Shown: positions 14,166 through 22,543 of the stretch, piece by piece | Position numbering within the stretch: position 1 is the stretch's first letter | How the letters are laid out: each line of letters starts with the position of its first letter | Assembly (NCBI RefSeq): GCF_010119235.1 | Contig: NZ_JAAATZ010000001.1 | Coordinates: 216,501-280,500 of the forward strand | Source of the DNA: Flavobacterium phycosphaerae | GTDB lineage: Bacteria; Bacteroidota; Bacteroidia; Flavobacteriales; Flavobacteriaceae | Direction: 5' to 3' | DNA length: 64,000 bases | Made by a program: the position numbers and the translations under genes | The notes under the pieces: model-generated | Told to the model about the DNA's origin: nothing | Seen by the model: the letters and a program-made list of their open reading frames with translations, nothing else | Database searches by the model: none

Positions 14166-16361
14166 CTAATTGGCTACTTCGCTGATGAACTTTATTCGCA
14201 TTAAACGCAATTCTTCAATGTCGTAATCGCCATCAAATTCTTTGAGTGCATCTTCAATTTTATCGGATTCTGATTCCATGAAATAATCGTGAATCTCTTC
14301 CTGTTGGTCTTCGTCTAAAATTTCGTTTATCCAATAACTGATGTTTAATTTGGTGCCGGAATAGACAATTTGTTCCATTTCTTTGAGCAAATTATCCATC
14401 GTAAATCCTTTGGCTTTGGCTATATCTTCCAGCGATAATTTTCGATCAATATTTTGAATGATATATAATTTATTGGCCGAATTAGCTCCGGTTGATTTCA
14501 CCACTAAATCGTCTGGACGAACAATATCGTTGTCTTCTACATAGCGAGCAATTAGCTCTACAAACTCTTTACCGTATTTTTTGGCTTTGCCTTCTCCTAC
14601 GCCATGCACATTACTTAGCTCATCAATAGTAATCGGATATTTAAGTGCCATATCTTCCAACGACGGATCCTGAAAAACCACAAACGGTGGAACACTCAAT
14701 TTCTTCGCCACTTTTTTACGCAAATCGCGCAACATGCTCATCAACGCTTCATCGGCAGTGCCCGTAGATTTTGCAGCTGTTACTATAGCTTCATCTTCGC
14801 TTTCATTGTATTCATGATCTTCCGACATCATAAAAGACGTCGGATTTTTGATGAAATCATGACCTTTATCAGACACTTTTAAAATGCCATACGTTTCAAT
14901 ATCTTTATTCAATAAGCCATCCACCAATACTTGACGAATAAGTGCCATCCAATAGCGTTCTTCAAAAGCAGCTCCCACACCAAAAAATTGCTGCGCATCC
15001 GTTCGGTGTGCTTTGATTGTCGCGTTTACTCTTCCGATTAAAGTGAAAACGATTTCTTTGGATTTGTATAAATGTTTGGTATCGCGAACGACTTCCAATA
15101 AGGTTTTAACTTGGTCTTTAGCTTCAACTTTCGTTTTCGGATTTCTGACATTATCATCCATATCAGCACCTTCCCCGGTTTCACTGTCAAATTCTTCTCC
15201 GAAATAATGTAATAGGAATTTACGACGCGACATCGAAGTTTCGGCATACGCTACTACCTCTTGTAATAAGGCAAAACCAATTTCCTGCTCAGCGACAGGC
15301 TTGCCCGACATGAATTTTTCGAGCTTTTCTACATCTTTGTATGAGTAATAAGCCAAACAATGCCCTTCTCCTCCATCGCGACCGGCACGACCCGTTTCCT
15401 GATAGTAACTTTCCAGTGATTTAGGAATATCATGATGAATTACAAAACGAACATCGGGTTTGTCAATTCCCATACCAAAAGCAATGGTAGCTACCACCAC
15501 GTCTACATCTTCCATCAAAAACATGTCCTGATGTTTGGCTCGTGTTTTAGCATCTAAACCGGCATGATACGGAACGGCACTAATACCGTTTACTTGCAAC
15601 ACTTCGGCTATTTCTTCTACCTTTTTTCGGCTCAAACAATAAATAATACCTGATTTACCTTTGTGTTGTTTTATGAAACGAATGATATCCGCTTCGATAT
15701 TTTTGGTTTTGGTTCGTACTTCGTAAAATAAATTCGGGCGGTTGAAAGACGCTTTAAAAGTTGTCGCATCAGACATGTCTAAATTTTTCAGAATGTCTTC
15801 CTGCACTTTGGGCGTAGCTGTAGCCGTCAAGCCAATCACAGGCACATCGCCTAAATGTTTGATTATACTTCTCAGATTTCTATACTCCGGACGAAAATCA
15901 TGTCCCCACTCCGAAATACAGTGCGCTTCATCAATAGCCACAAAAGATATGGGAACACTTTGCAAAAACTCAACATATTCTTCTTTAGTCAATGACTCGG
16001 GAGCCACATACAATAACTTGGTGATTCCTGAAGTTATATCTTTTTTAACCTGATTGATTTCAGTTTTGGTCAGCGAGGAATTTAATACGTGGGCAATGCC
16101 GTTTTCAGAAGATAAACTTCGGATGGCATCGACCTGATTTTTCATTAAAGCTATTAAGGGAGAAACAACAATGGCTGTTCCGTTTTGTATTAAAGCAGGT
16201 AACTGATAACAAAGTGACTTTCCGCCACCGGTCGGCATTATAACGAAGGTATTATTTTGGGTAATAATACTTTTTATGACTTGTTCTTGTAATCCTTTAA
16301 ATTGGTTGAAACCAAAATACTTTTTTAATTCTTTGTGTATGTCAATTTCGTTTGAATTCAT
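14166..16361 (-). CDS. recQ: ATP-dependent DNA helicase RecQ
   Basis: A 731-residue 3'-5' superfamily 2 helicase acting in recombination and replication-fork repair. Walker A is at about 43-49 (MPTGGGKSL), the DEAH box at 144-147 (VAIDEAHCISEWGHDFRPEY) and the motif VI segment YYQETGRAGRDG follows. The RecQ-Ct Zn/winged-helix region spans about 350-520. An HRDC domain is at about 540-620 (VFQDPSLEDMALKYPITIDELSNVHGVGEGKAKKYG), followed by a C-terminal acidic extension common in Bacteroidota RecQ. It is transcribed divergently from kdsD. Confidence 0.95.
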   Translation of the reverse strand: MNSNEIDIHKELKKYFGFNQFKGLQEQVIKSIITQNNTFVIMPTGGGKSLCYQLPALIQNGTAIVVSPLIALMKNQVDAIRSLSSENGIAHVLNSSLTKTEINQVKKDITSGITKLLYVAPESLTKEEYVEFLQSVPISFVAIDEAHCISEWGHDFRPEYRNLRSIIKHLGDVPVIGLTATATPKVQEDILKNLDMSDATTFKASFNRPNLFYEVRTKTKNIEADIIRFIKQHKGKSGIIYCLSRKKVEEIAEVLQVNGISAVPYHAGLDAKTRAKHQDMFLMEDVDVVVATIAFGMGIDKPDVRFVIHHDIPKSLESYYQETGRAGRDGGEGHCLAYYSYKDVEKLEKFMSGKPVAEQEIGFALLQEVVAYAETSMSRRKFLLHYFGEEFDSETGEGADMDDNVRNPKTKVEAKDQVKTLLEVVRDTKHLYKSKEIVFTLIGRVNATIKAHRTDAQQFFGVGAAFEERYWMALIRQVLVDGLLNKDIETYGILKVSDKGHDFIKNPTSFMMSEDHEYNESEDEAIVTAAKSTGTADEALMSMLRDLRKKVAKKLSVPPFVVFQDPSLEDMALKYPITIDELSNVHGVGEGKAKKYGKEFVELIARYVEDNDIVRPDDLVVKSTGANSANKLYIIQNIDRKLSLEDIAKAKGFTMDNLLKEMEQIVYSGTKLNISYWINEILDEDQQEEIHDYFMESESDKIEDALKEFDGDYDIEELRLMRIKFISEVAN

Positions 16362-16384
16362 TCTGTGTTAATGGTATTTTTACA

Positions 16385-16392
16385 TAAATTTG
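16385..16392 (+). promoter_or_regulatory. Candidate -7 element (TAAATTTG) for kdsD
   Basis: TAAATTTG matches the Bacteroidota -7 consensus TAnnTTTG and lies in the 86-base divergent gap between recQ and kdsD, 55 bases before the kdsD start. No clear TTG lies at the expected -33 position, so support is partial. Confidence 0.3.
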
Positions 16393-16447
16393 CAAACATA
16401 AAGATACGACTTTCTTTTACACACACAAATTTTATATTATTACAATT

Positions 16448-17413
16448 TTGATAACTAAAGATAACATTCTGGCCTCTGCAAAAAGTACAATTTTATCAGA
16501 AAGTGAGGCCGTTGCGAAGCTCGTAGATTTTTTAGACGACAACTTTGTCAAAACGGTAGAGAGCATCTACAACGCCAGCGGACGACTTGTTGTTACCGGA
16601 ATTGGTAAAAGTGCCATCATTGCGCAAAAGATTGTGGCCACTTTAAATTCTACCGGAACCCCTTCCCTATTTCTACATGCTTCTGAAGCCATTCACGGCG
16701 ATTTGGGCATGGTGCAACCCGGCGATGTTGTGATTTGTATTTCTAAAAGCGGGAATAGCCCTGAAATTAAAGTTTTGGTTCCTCTTTTGAAACGATTTGG
16801 TAATACATTAATTGCCATCACAGGGAATACCACTTCATTCCTAGGTAAAGAAGCGGATTACACTTTGAACACTTTTGTAGAAACAGAAGCTTGCCCTAAT
16901 AATTTAGCCCCAACCAATAGCACTACAGCACAACTCGTTATTGGTGATGCCATTGCAGTTTGTTTAATGCAAATGCGAAATTTTACGGCAGAAGATTTTG
17001 CCAAATATCATCCCGGAGGCGCTTTGGGTAAAAAATTATTACTTCGTGTACGCGATATGTTAGATACAACACACAAACCAATTGTGGCTCCCGATTCGAA
17101 TATCAAAACCGTGATTGTTGAAATATCCGAAAAAAGATTGGGTGTCACGGCAGTTGTAGACAACAACAAAATCATAGGAATCATTACCGATGGTGATATC
17201 CGAAGAATGCTGAATAAGACCGAAACTATAAGCGGATTGACCGCTCAAGACATAATGACTAAAAATCCGAAAACAATTAAGTCGACCGACTTAGTGAGTG
17301 ACGCCTTGAATATATTGGAAGACTTTTCCATTACGCAACTGGTTGTGGTTGATAATGGCGAATACCAAGGCGTTATTCATTTGCATGACATTTTAAAAGA
17401 AGGAATCGTATAA
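16448..17413 (+). CDS. kdsD: D-arabinose-5-phosphate isomerase, KpsF/GutQ/KdsD family
   Basis: A 321-residue enzyme converting ribulose-5-phosphate to arabinose-5-phosphate, the first step towards Kdo for lipopolysaccharide. The sugar isomerase (SIS) domain covers about 35-175 (VVTGIGKSAIIAQK, LHASEAIHGDLGM, SKSGNSPEIKVLVPLL). Two CBS domains cover about 200-320 (VVDNNKIIGIITDGDIRRML, IMTKNPKTI). The only plausible start is TTG at 16448. It shares one base with tatC, so the two are co-transcribed. A fit with the LPS gene lptB located 1.3 kb downstream supports the role. Confidence 0.93.
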   Translation: MITKDNILASAKSTILSESEAVAKLVDFLDDNFVKTVESIYNASGRLVVTGIGKSAIIAQKIVATLNSTGTPSLFLHASEAIHGDLGMVQPGDVVICISKSGNSPEIKVLVPLLKRFGNTLIAITGNTTSFLGKEADYTLNTFVETEACPNNLAPTNSTTAQLVIGDAIAVCLMQMRNFTAEDFAKYHPGGALGKKLLLRVRDMLDTTHKPIVAPDSNIKTVIVEISEKRLGVTAVVDNNKIIGIITDGDIRRMLNKTETISGLTAQDIMTKNPKTIKSTDLVSDALNILEDFSITQLVVVDNGEYQGVIHLHDILKEGIV

Positions 17414-18243
17414 TGGCAAAGAAACCTAAGAAACCGACAAATGAAATGTCGTTCCTTGACCATTTGGAAGAATTGAGATGGGTATTAGTAAGGAGTTCCG
17501 CAGCAGTTGTCATCATGGCAACTATAACTTATTTTTTTAGTGATTATATTTTCAGCACTTTAATTTTTGGCCCCACAGATCCAAGTTTTGTAACGTATCG
17601 TTTTTTCTGTGAAGCCTCTCATTATTTAGGGTTTGCCGATAGCATCTGTATAACCGAGTTGCCTTTTATCATTCAAAATACCGAAATGGAAGGTCAGGTC
17701 AATATTTTTGTATGGACCTGTATAACTGCCGGATTTATTTTGGCTTTCCCTTACATCTTATGGCAATTTTGGAAATTTATTAGTCCGGCACTGTATGAAA
17801 AAGAAAGAAAGAACGCCAAAGTATTCATTTTTGTGGCCTCGATACTTTTCTTTTTGGGCGTATTGTTTGGTTACTTTGTGATTGTACCGATGTCGGTCAA
17901 TTTCCTAGCTACTTTTTCGATAAGCAGTGTGGTCAAAAACCAGTTCAATATCGATTCCTATATCGGAATGGTAAAAACAGCGGTGATTGCCAGCGGACTT
18001 TATTTTGAATTGCCGATTATCTTGTATTTCTTGACAAAATTAGGATTGGTAACGCCAACCTTCTTGAGAAAGTATAGAAAATATGCCATTGTTATTGTAT
18101 TAATTATTGCTGCGATAGTAACACCACCCGATGTGGTGAGCCAAATTACCGTAGCCATTCCGATGTTATTAATTTACGAAGTGAGTATCTGGATATCTGC
18201 AATCGTAGTAAGAAACAAAAAACGAGATGAGCAAGCTAGTTGA
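17413..18243 (+). CDS. tatC: Sec-independent (Tat) protein translocase subunit TatC
   Basis: A 276-residue inner-membrane protein, the twin-arginine signal receptor of the Tat system. The N-terminal signature SFLDHLEELR is present at about 13-22, where the Glu residues contact the signal peptide. Six membrane segments follow (for example FIFVASILFFLGVLFGYFV and AIVIVLIIAAIVTPPDVVS, with the conserved PPD). The first periplasmic loop is longer than in E. coli TatC, as is common in Bacteroidota. No tatA lies next to it. It overlaps kdsD by 1 base and the CMD gene by 17. Confidence 0.95.
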   Translation: MAKKPKKPTNEMSFLDHLEELRWVLVRSSAAVVIMATITYFFSDYIFSTLIFGPTDPSFVTYRFFCEASHYLGFADSICITELPFIIQNTEMEGQVNIFVWTCITAGFILAFPYILWQFWKFISPALYEKERKNAKVFIFVASILFFLGVLFGYFVIVPMSVNFLATFSISSVVKNQFNIDSYIGMVKTAVIASGLYFELPIILYFLTKLGLVTPTFLRKYRKYAIVIVLIIAAIVTPPDVVSQITVAIPMLLIYEVSIWISAIVVRNKKRDEQAS

Positions 18244-18574
18244 AGAATTTAACGAATACCGTTCTAAAATGAACGAAAAGTTATTGGCCGACAATAACAA
18301 AATAGTAAAACGCATTTTTAATTTAGACACCAATGCTTATGCTGAGGGTGCTTTGGACGTAAAAACCAAAGAGCTACTAGGATTGGTAGCTTCCACAGTT
18401 TTGCGTTGTGATGACTGTATCAAATACCATCTGGAAACCAGTTACAAAGAAGGCATTACCAAAGAAGAAATGATGGAAGCCATGGGTATTGCTACATTAG
18501 TGGGTGGTACCATCGTCATTCCGCATTTAAGAAAGGCTTACGAATTTTGGGAAGCCTTGGAAGACCAAAAATAA
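18227..18574 (+). CDS. Carboxymuconolactone decarboxylase / AhpD-like protein
   Basis: A 115-residue all-helical protein of the CMD fold. The AhpD-type redox motif CxxC is present in TVLRCDDCIKYHLETSYKEG with the following His, and EEMMEAMGIATLVGGTI is the second conserved block. Such proteins act as alkylhydroperoxidase-like or disulfide-relay enzymes. The start overlaps the end of tatC by 17 bases, so it is the third gene of the kdsD-tatC unit. The substrate cannot be told from sequence. Confidence 0.85.
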   Translation: MSKLVEEFNEYRSKMNEKLLADNNKIVKRIFNLDTNAYAEGALDVKTKELLGLVASTVLRCDDCIKYHLETSYKEGITKEEMMEAMGIATLVGGTIVIPHLRKAYEFWEALEDQK

Positions 18575-18728
18575 TTTGAAAATTAATTGATTTGAAAATT
18601 TGAAGTTGCAATTATTTGTTAATTCACCTATTCAATTAGTTATTTTTAATTTTATTTGTTCGATGAAATAATTTAAAAAATGATTTTGAGCCATTTTCTC
18701 ATCTTCACATTTTCAAATTTTCAAATTT
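18573..18728. repeat. Inverted AT-rich repeats flanking the gap before lptB
   Basis: The 159-base gap between the CMD gene and lptB starts with AATTTGAAAATT... and TTTGAAAATTTGAAG (18573-18605) and ends with the reverse complement CATTTTCAAATTTTCAAAT (18708-18726), directly before the lptB start at 18734. The arms are the same unit as at 13774-13810. The transcript of the gap could fold back over about 100 bases. The middle of the gap is AT-rich with no gene. Confidence 0.55.
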
Positions 18729-18733
18729 AAATC

Positions 18734-19474
18734 ATGAAATTAAGAGCTGAAAATTTAGTCAAAACCTATAAAGGCAGAAGCGTTGTTAAAGGCATTTCCG
18801 TTGAAGTAAACCAAGGAGAAATCGTAGGTCTTTTGGGGCCGAATGGTGCCGGAAAAACTACTTCTTTCTACATGATTGTAGGATTGGTTAAACCCAATTC
18901 TGGGAAGATTTATCTGGACGATATGGATATTACGGAATTCCCAATGTACAAACGTGCCCAAAACGGCATTGGTTATTTGGCACAAGAAGCCTCTGTATTT
19001 AGAAAGCTAAGTATTGAAGATAATATTTTGAGTGTGTTGCAACTGACCAAACTTTCCAAAGAAGAACAAGTTGCCAAAATGGAAAGCCTCATTGCCGAAT
19101 TCAGCTTAGAACACATCCGAACCAATCGTGGTGATTTATTGTCAGGTGGTGAACGAAGAAGAACAGAAATTGCTCGCGCTTTGGCTACCGATCCAAAATT
19201 CATCTTACTTGACGAACCGTTTGCCGGAGTTGACCCAGTGGCAGTAGAAGACATTCAACGCATTGTAGCGCAGTTAAAAAATAAAAACATTGGTATCCTG
19301 ATTACCGACCATAACGTACAGGAAACCTTGGCGATTACCGATAAAACGTACTTAATGTTTGAAGGTGGTATTTTGAAAGCGGGAATTCCTGAAGAATTAG
19401 CCGAAGACGAAATGGTTAGAAAAGTATATCTCGGACAAAATTTCGAGCTTCGTAAAAAGAAACTGCATTTTTAA
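18734..19474 (+). CDS. lptB: LPS export ABC transporter ATPase LptB
   Basis: A 246-residue ABC ATPase that powers transport of lipopolysaccharide from the inner to the outer membrane with LptF, LptG and LptC. Walker A is GLLGPNGAGKTTSFYM (about 33-45), the signature is LLSGGERRRTEIARAL, Walker B is FILLDEPFAGVDPVAV, and the His switch is ITDHNVQETL. FAGVDP instead of SALDP and the C-terminal EIL-type extension (VYLGQNFELR) are LptB features. A bidirectional terminator follows at once. The permease genes are not in this window. Confidence 0.93.
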   Translation: MKLRAENLVKTYKGRSVVKGISVEVNQGEIVGLLGPNGAGKTTSFYMIVGLVKPNSGKIYLDDMDITEFPMYKRAQNGIGYLAQEASVFRKLSIEDNILSVLQLTKLSKEEQVAKMESLIAEFSLEHIRTNRGDLLSGGERRRTEIARALATDPKFILLDEPFAGVDPVAVEDIQRIVAQLKNKNIGILITDHNVQETLAITDKTYLMFEGGILKAGIPEELAEDEMVRKVYLGQNFELRKKKLHF

Positions 19475-19507
19475 AAAAACAAAATCCGCTGCTAAGCGGA
19501 TTTTTTA
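19472..19507. terminator. Bidirectional terminator between lptB and pssA
   Basis: AAAATCCGCT (19481-19490) pairs perfectly with AGCGGATTTT (19495-19504) around the loop GCTA. There is a T run on the plus-strand side (19501-19506) and an A run on the other side (19473-19479), so it works for both converging genes. It includes the pssA stop codon. Confidence 0.88.
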
Positions 19508-20205
19508 TTGACCATATTATTGAGAACCGACAATAAGACATAAATCAAAATAATCAGCGGAACCGCCGTTATTTGAAGAAAAATCAGCAACAGTACTGAA
19601 ACCGCTAAAAAGAAAATCTGCAATTTATACTTGGCAAAACTGAAATCCTTAATCTTTAAGGAAAACAAAGGAATCTCAGCATTCATAACAAAAGTACTCA
19701 AAAAAGTAATAGCAATTAAAACCCAAGAATGATACGAAAACTCCATGTCTATTTCTTGATGAAAATAGTCAGCCACAAGGGGTAAACTCGTTATAAACAA
19801 AGCATTGGCAGGTGTTGGCAGTCCTATAAAACTATCAGACTGACGCGTATCAATATTAAATTTGGCCAAACGATAACAAGCACCCAGCGTTATAATAAAG
19901 CCTAAGTAAGGCAAATAACTTTCCGAACCAAAAACAGTACTGTCAGCCATTAATTTGAACATCACATATCCCGGCACAACACCACTGGTAACCATATCAG
20001 CTAACGAATCCAATTGAACTCCTAAAGGCCCGGCTACTCCAAATTTTCGAGCAAAAAAACCATCAAAGAAGTCGAAGAAAATCCCAAGACACACAAAGTA
20101 AAAAGCCATTTCAAATTCAGAATTAGCTACAAAAACCAGCGCTACGCAGCCACTAAACAAATTAAGCATCGTAAACAAGTTGGGAATCTGGGCTTTGATA
20201 TTCAT
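19492..20205 (-). CDS. pssA: CDP-diacylglycerol--serine O-phosphatidyltransferase
   Basis: A 237-residue inner-membrane enzyme that makes phosphatidylserine, the precursor of phosphatidylethanolamine. The CDP-alcohol phosphotransferase signature DGxxAR(x8)Gx3Dx3D is visible as DGFFARKFGVAG then LGVQLDSLADMV at about 49-75. Several membrane helices flank it, and the Bacillus/PssA-type GLPTPANALFITSLP segment is present. The start MNIKAQIPNLFTMLNLFSG is typical. It converges on lptB. Confidence 0.93.
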   Translation of the reverse strand: MNIKAQIPNLFTMLNLFSGCVALVFVANSEFEMAFYFVCLGIFFDFFDGFFARKFGVAGPLGVQLDSLADMVTSGVVPGYVMFKLMADSTVFGSESYLPYLGFIITLGACYRLAKFNIDTRQSDSFIGLPTPANALFITSLPLVADYFHQEIDMEFSYHSWVLIAITFLSTFVMNAEIPLFSLKIKDFSFAKYKLQIFFLAVSVLLLIFLQITAVPLIILIYVLLSVLNNMVNKKSA

Positions 20206-20317
20206 TCGGTTGAAATTAGTTTTTAAAAAAGTTTTACAAATTTAATACAATAAGTTGCAGACTTCTGCGTTTTATATTCAAGATTTTTATTTGATATTTG
20301 TAAAAAGAAAAATTGCC

Positions 20318-21387
20318 TTGAAAAAAACAATTGCTATTCTCCTGCTTTTTATCAGCCTATTCACTCATGCCCAAGCGGTTAGAAAATACTCCAACGAATT
20401 TATGAATATTGGAGTGGATGCTGCTGCGTTGGGAATGTCAAATGCGGTTACAGCAATGACCGGCGATGTAAATTCTGGCTATTGGAATCCGGCCGGTTTG
20501 ATGAAAATAGAAAATAGCGAAGCGGCTCTGATGCATGCCAGTTATTTTGCCAATATTGCCCAATATGATTATGCGGCTTACGCCAAAAAATAGACGACCG
20601 AAGTGCTTGGGGTGTTTCCTTAATTCGGTTTGGAGTGGATGATATTTTGAATACTACTCAGTTAATTGACAGCGAAGGTAATATTGATTACAACCGCATC
20701 AGCCTTTTCTCTACCGCCGATTATGGCTTGACGTTTTCCTATGCCCGACGTCCAACATTAATAGAAGGATTACGGTATGGCGTTAACGCAAAAGTGATTC
20801 GCAGGATTATTGGAGATTTTGCCAATTCATGGGGATTTGGTTTCGATTTTGGATTGCAATATGAAAAAGACGATTGGCATTATGGTTTAATGTTGCGCGA
20901 TATTACTACTACTTATAACGTTTGGGCCATTGATGAAGATAAATACAATGCCATTAAAGATGCCGTTGCCGGTCAAAACCAAGAACCGCCGGAAAGTACC
21001 GAAATTACGTTGCCAAAAGCACAATTAGGCATCGCCAAAAAATTTGAGTTTCACTACGACTATACCTTGCTGGCGGCTGTAAATCTTAACATGCAGTTTG
21101 CCCGCACCAATGATATCATTGCTTCCGATATAGTGAGTATTGATCCTGCCTTAGGATTTGAATTCGGCTATACTGATTTGGTTTTTCTTCGCGCCGGTGT
21201 AGGTAATTTTCAAAATGTAGAGCAAATTGACGGCAGTAAGAAAGTTAATTTTCAACCCAATATTGGTTTAGGCTTTAAATACAAAGGCATTCAGGTTGAT
21301 TACGCCTTAACCGATTTGGGCGACCAAAGTGCCGCACTCTATTCCAACATCTTTTCGGTAAAAGTAGATTTGAGTATTTTTCAATAA
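20318..21387 (+). CDS. PorV/PorQ-family outer-membrane protein, frameshifted
   Basis: The signal peptide reads KKTIAILLLFISLFTHAQA after a TTG start at 20318. The first frame has the hallmark N-terminus of PorV/UPF0164 barrel proteins (GVDAAALGMSNAVTAMTGDVNSGYWNPAGL) and stops after AAYAKK. The next frame continues DDRSAWGVSLIRFGVDDILNTTQL... through SVKVDLSIF. The break is at six A, 20585-20590; seven restore a protein of about 355 residues. PorV is the shuttle of the type IX secretion system, but this shorter relative is of the PorV-like group whose role is less clear. It lies 7 bases upstream of the Lnb-like gene. Confidence 0.85.
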
Positions 21388-21394
21388 CCTTTAA

Positions 21395-22543
21395 ATGAAA
21401 TCGATGTTAAAATCTAAATTGTCTTTTCTGTTTTTGTTGGTATTGCTACTAAACAACAGCTTTACTTTTGGCCAAATGGCTTTAGCGGAAACAGCAAAAG
21501 TAAGCATCCTAACCTGTCAGGAAGGCAACGAACTGTACTCTATTTTTGGACATACCGCAATTCGAATTAAGGATGAAGCTAATGCTTTGGACGTGGTGTA
21601 TAACTATGGAACTTTTGATTTTAAAACGGAAAATTTTTATTTAAAATTCATCAAAGGCGACTTGCGTTATTTCGTTTCAGCTTATTCGTTTAATGAGTTT
21701 TATTACGAATACACTATAGAAAACCGTTCTATTTATGAGCAAAATCTAAACTTGACAACGACTCAAAAGCAACAACTTTTCAATACGTTGAACAAAAGCT
21801 TAGAATCGGACGAGAAATATTATACTTATAAATTCATTGACCGAAACTGTACCAATATGGTGGTAGATAAAGTCAATCAAACCCTGGGACAACAGTGTAT
21901 TGTAAAGACTACTGAAAAAAATAAAAGCTATCGGGAGATTTTGTTTCCGTATTTAGAAAATCATTTTTACGAAAATTTGGGCATCAACATCATATTTGGC
22001 AAAAAGACCGACGAAGAGGGCGAAAAGTTATTTCTTCCGAACCAATTCATGGAAAGTTTAAAAGTGGCAGAATTCAATGGGAAACTGCTTTCAGAACAAC
22101 CCAAATCTATATTAAAAGCAGAACCTACTCCTCCGGAAAAATCGCTTTGGAATAATTTCAGTACTTTTTGCTTGGCACTTGGTTTACTGGTCTTCACCCG
22201 AAAAAGTTGGGTTTATCTTGTCTATTTTACTTTGATTGGTATGCTTGGGGTCTTTTTGTCTTTGGTTGGTTTTTATTCCCTGCACGAAGAGGTGGCGTGG
22301 AATTACAATGTATTACTATTCAACCCTTTGTTGTTGGTTTTACTCTACTTTTATTATACAAAAAACTTTAATTGGGTAAAAAATATAGCGCTGCTAAATT
22401 TGTTTTTACTGATAGTATACAGCATCTTTTTAGCCAACAAACCCAATTTTATTATGTTTTTACCAATGATAATCAGTTCGGTGATGATGTTGCTTCATTT
22501 TGTCAAACCCGGCAAACCAACTTTATTGGCCTCGGTAAAATAA
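21395..22543 (+). CDS. DUF4105 / Lnb-like membrane protein (putative lipoprotein N-acyltransferase)
   Basis: A 382-residue protein: N-terminal signal/anchor (LSFLFLLVLLLNNSFTFG), a periplasmic papain-like domain at about 30-240, and four to five C-terminal membrane helices. The domain has the conserved His in SIFGHTAIRI and Cys in DRNCTNMVVDK expected of DUF4105. From memory, a DUF4105 protein of Bacteroides was recently described as Lnb, which adds the third acyl chain to lipoproteins; family assignment is firm, the function here is by analogy. The 3' end overlaps the converging glycosylphosphotransferase gene by 21 bases. Confidence 0.8.
   Translation: MKSMLKSKLSFLFLLVLLLNNSFTFGQMALAETAKVSILTCQEGNELYSIFGHTAIRIKDEANALDVVYNYGTFDFKTENFYLKFIKGDLRYFVSAYSFNEFYYEYTIENRSIYEQNLNLTTTQKQQLFNTLNKSLESDEKYYTYKFIDRNCTNMVVDKVNQTLGQQCIVKTTEKNKSYREILFPYLENHFYENLGINIIFGKKTDEEGEKLFLPNQFMESLKVAEFNGKLLSEQPKSILKAEPTPPEKSLWNNFSTFCLALGLLVFTRKSWVYLVYFTLIGMLGVFLSLVGFYSLHEEVAWNYNVLLFNPLLLVLLYFYYTKNFNWVKNIALLNLFLLIVYSIFLANKPNFIMFLPMIISSVMMLLHFVKPGKPTLLASVK

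Noticed and set aside
18573..18728. Attachment site or insertion footprint in the CMD-lptB gap
   Set aside because: No integrase, target-site duplication or displaced gene is present; the flanking sequences are short AT-rich repeats that recur elsewhere.
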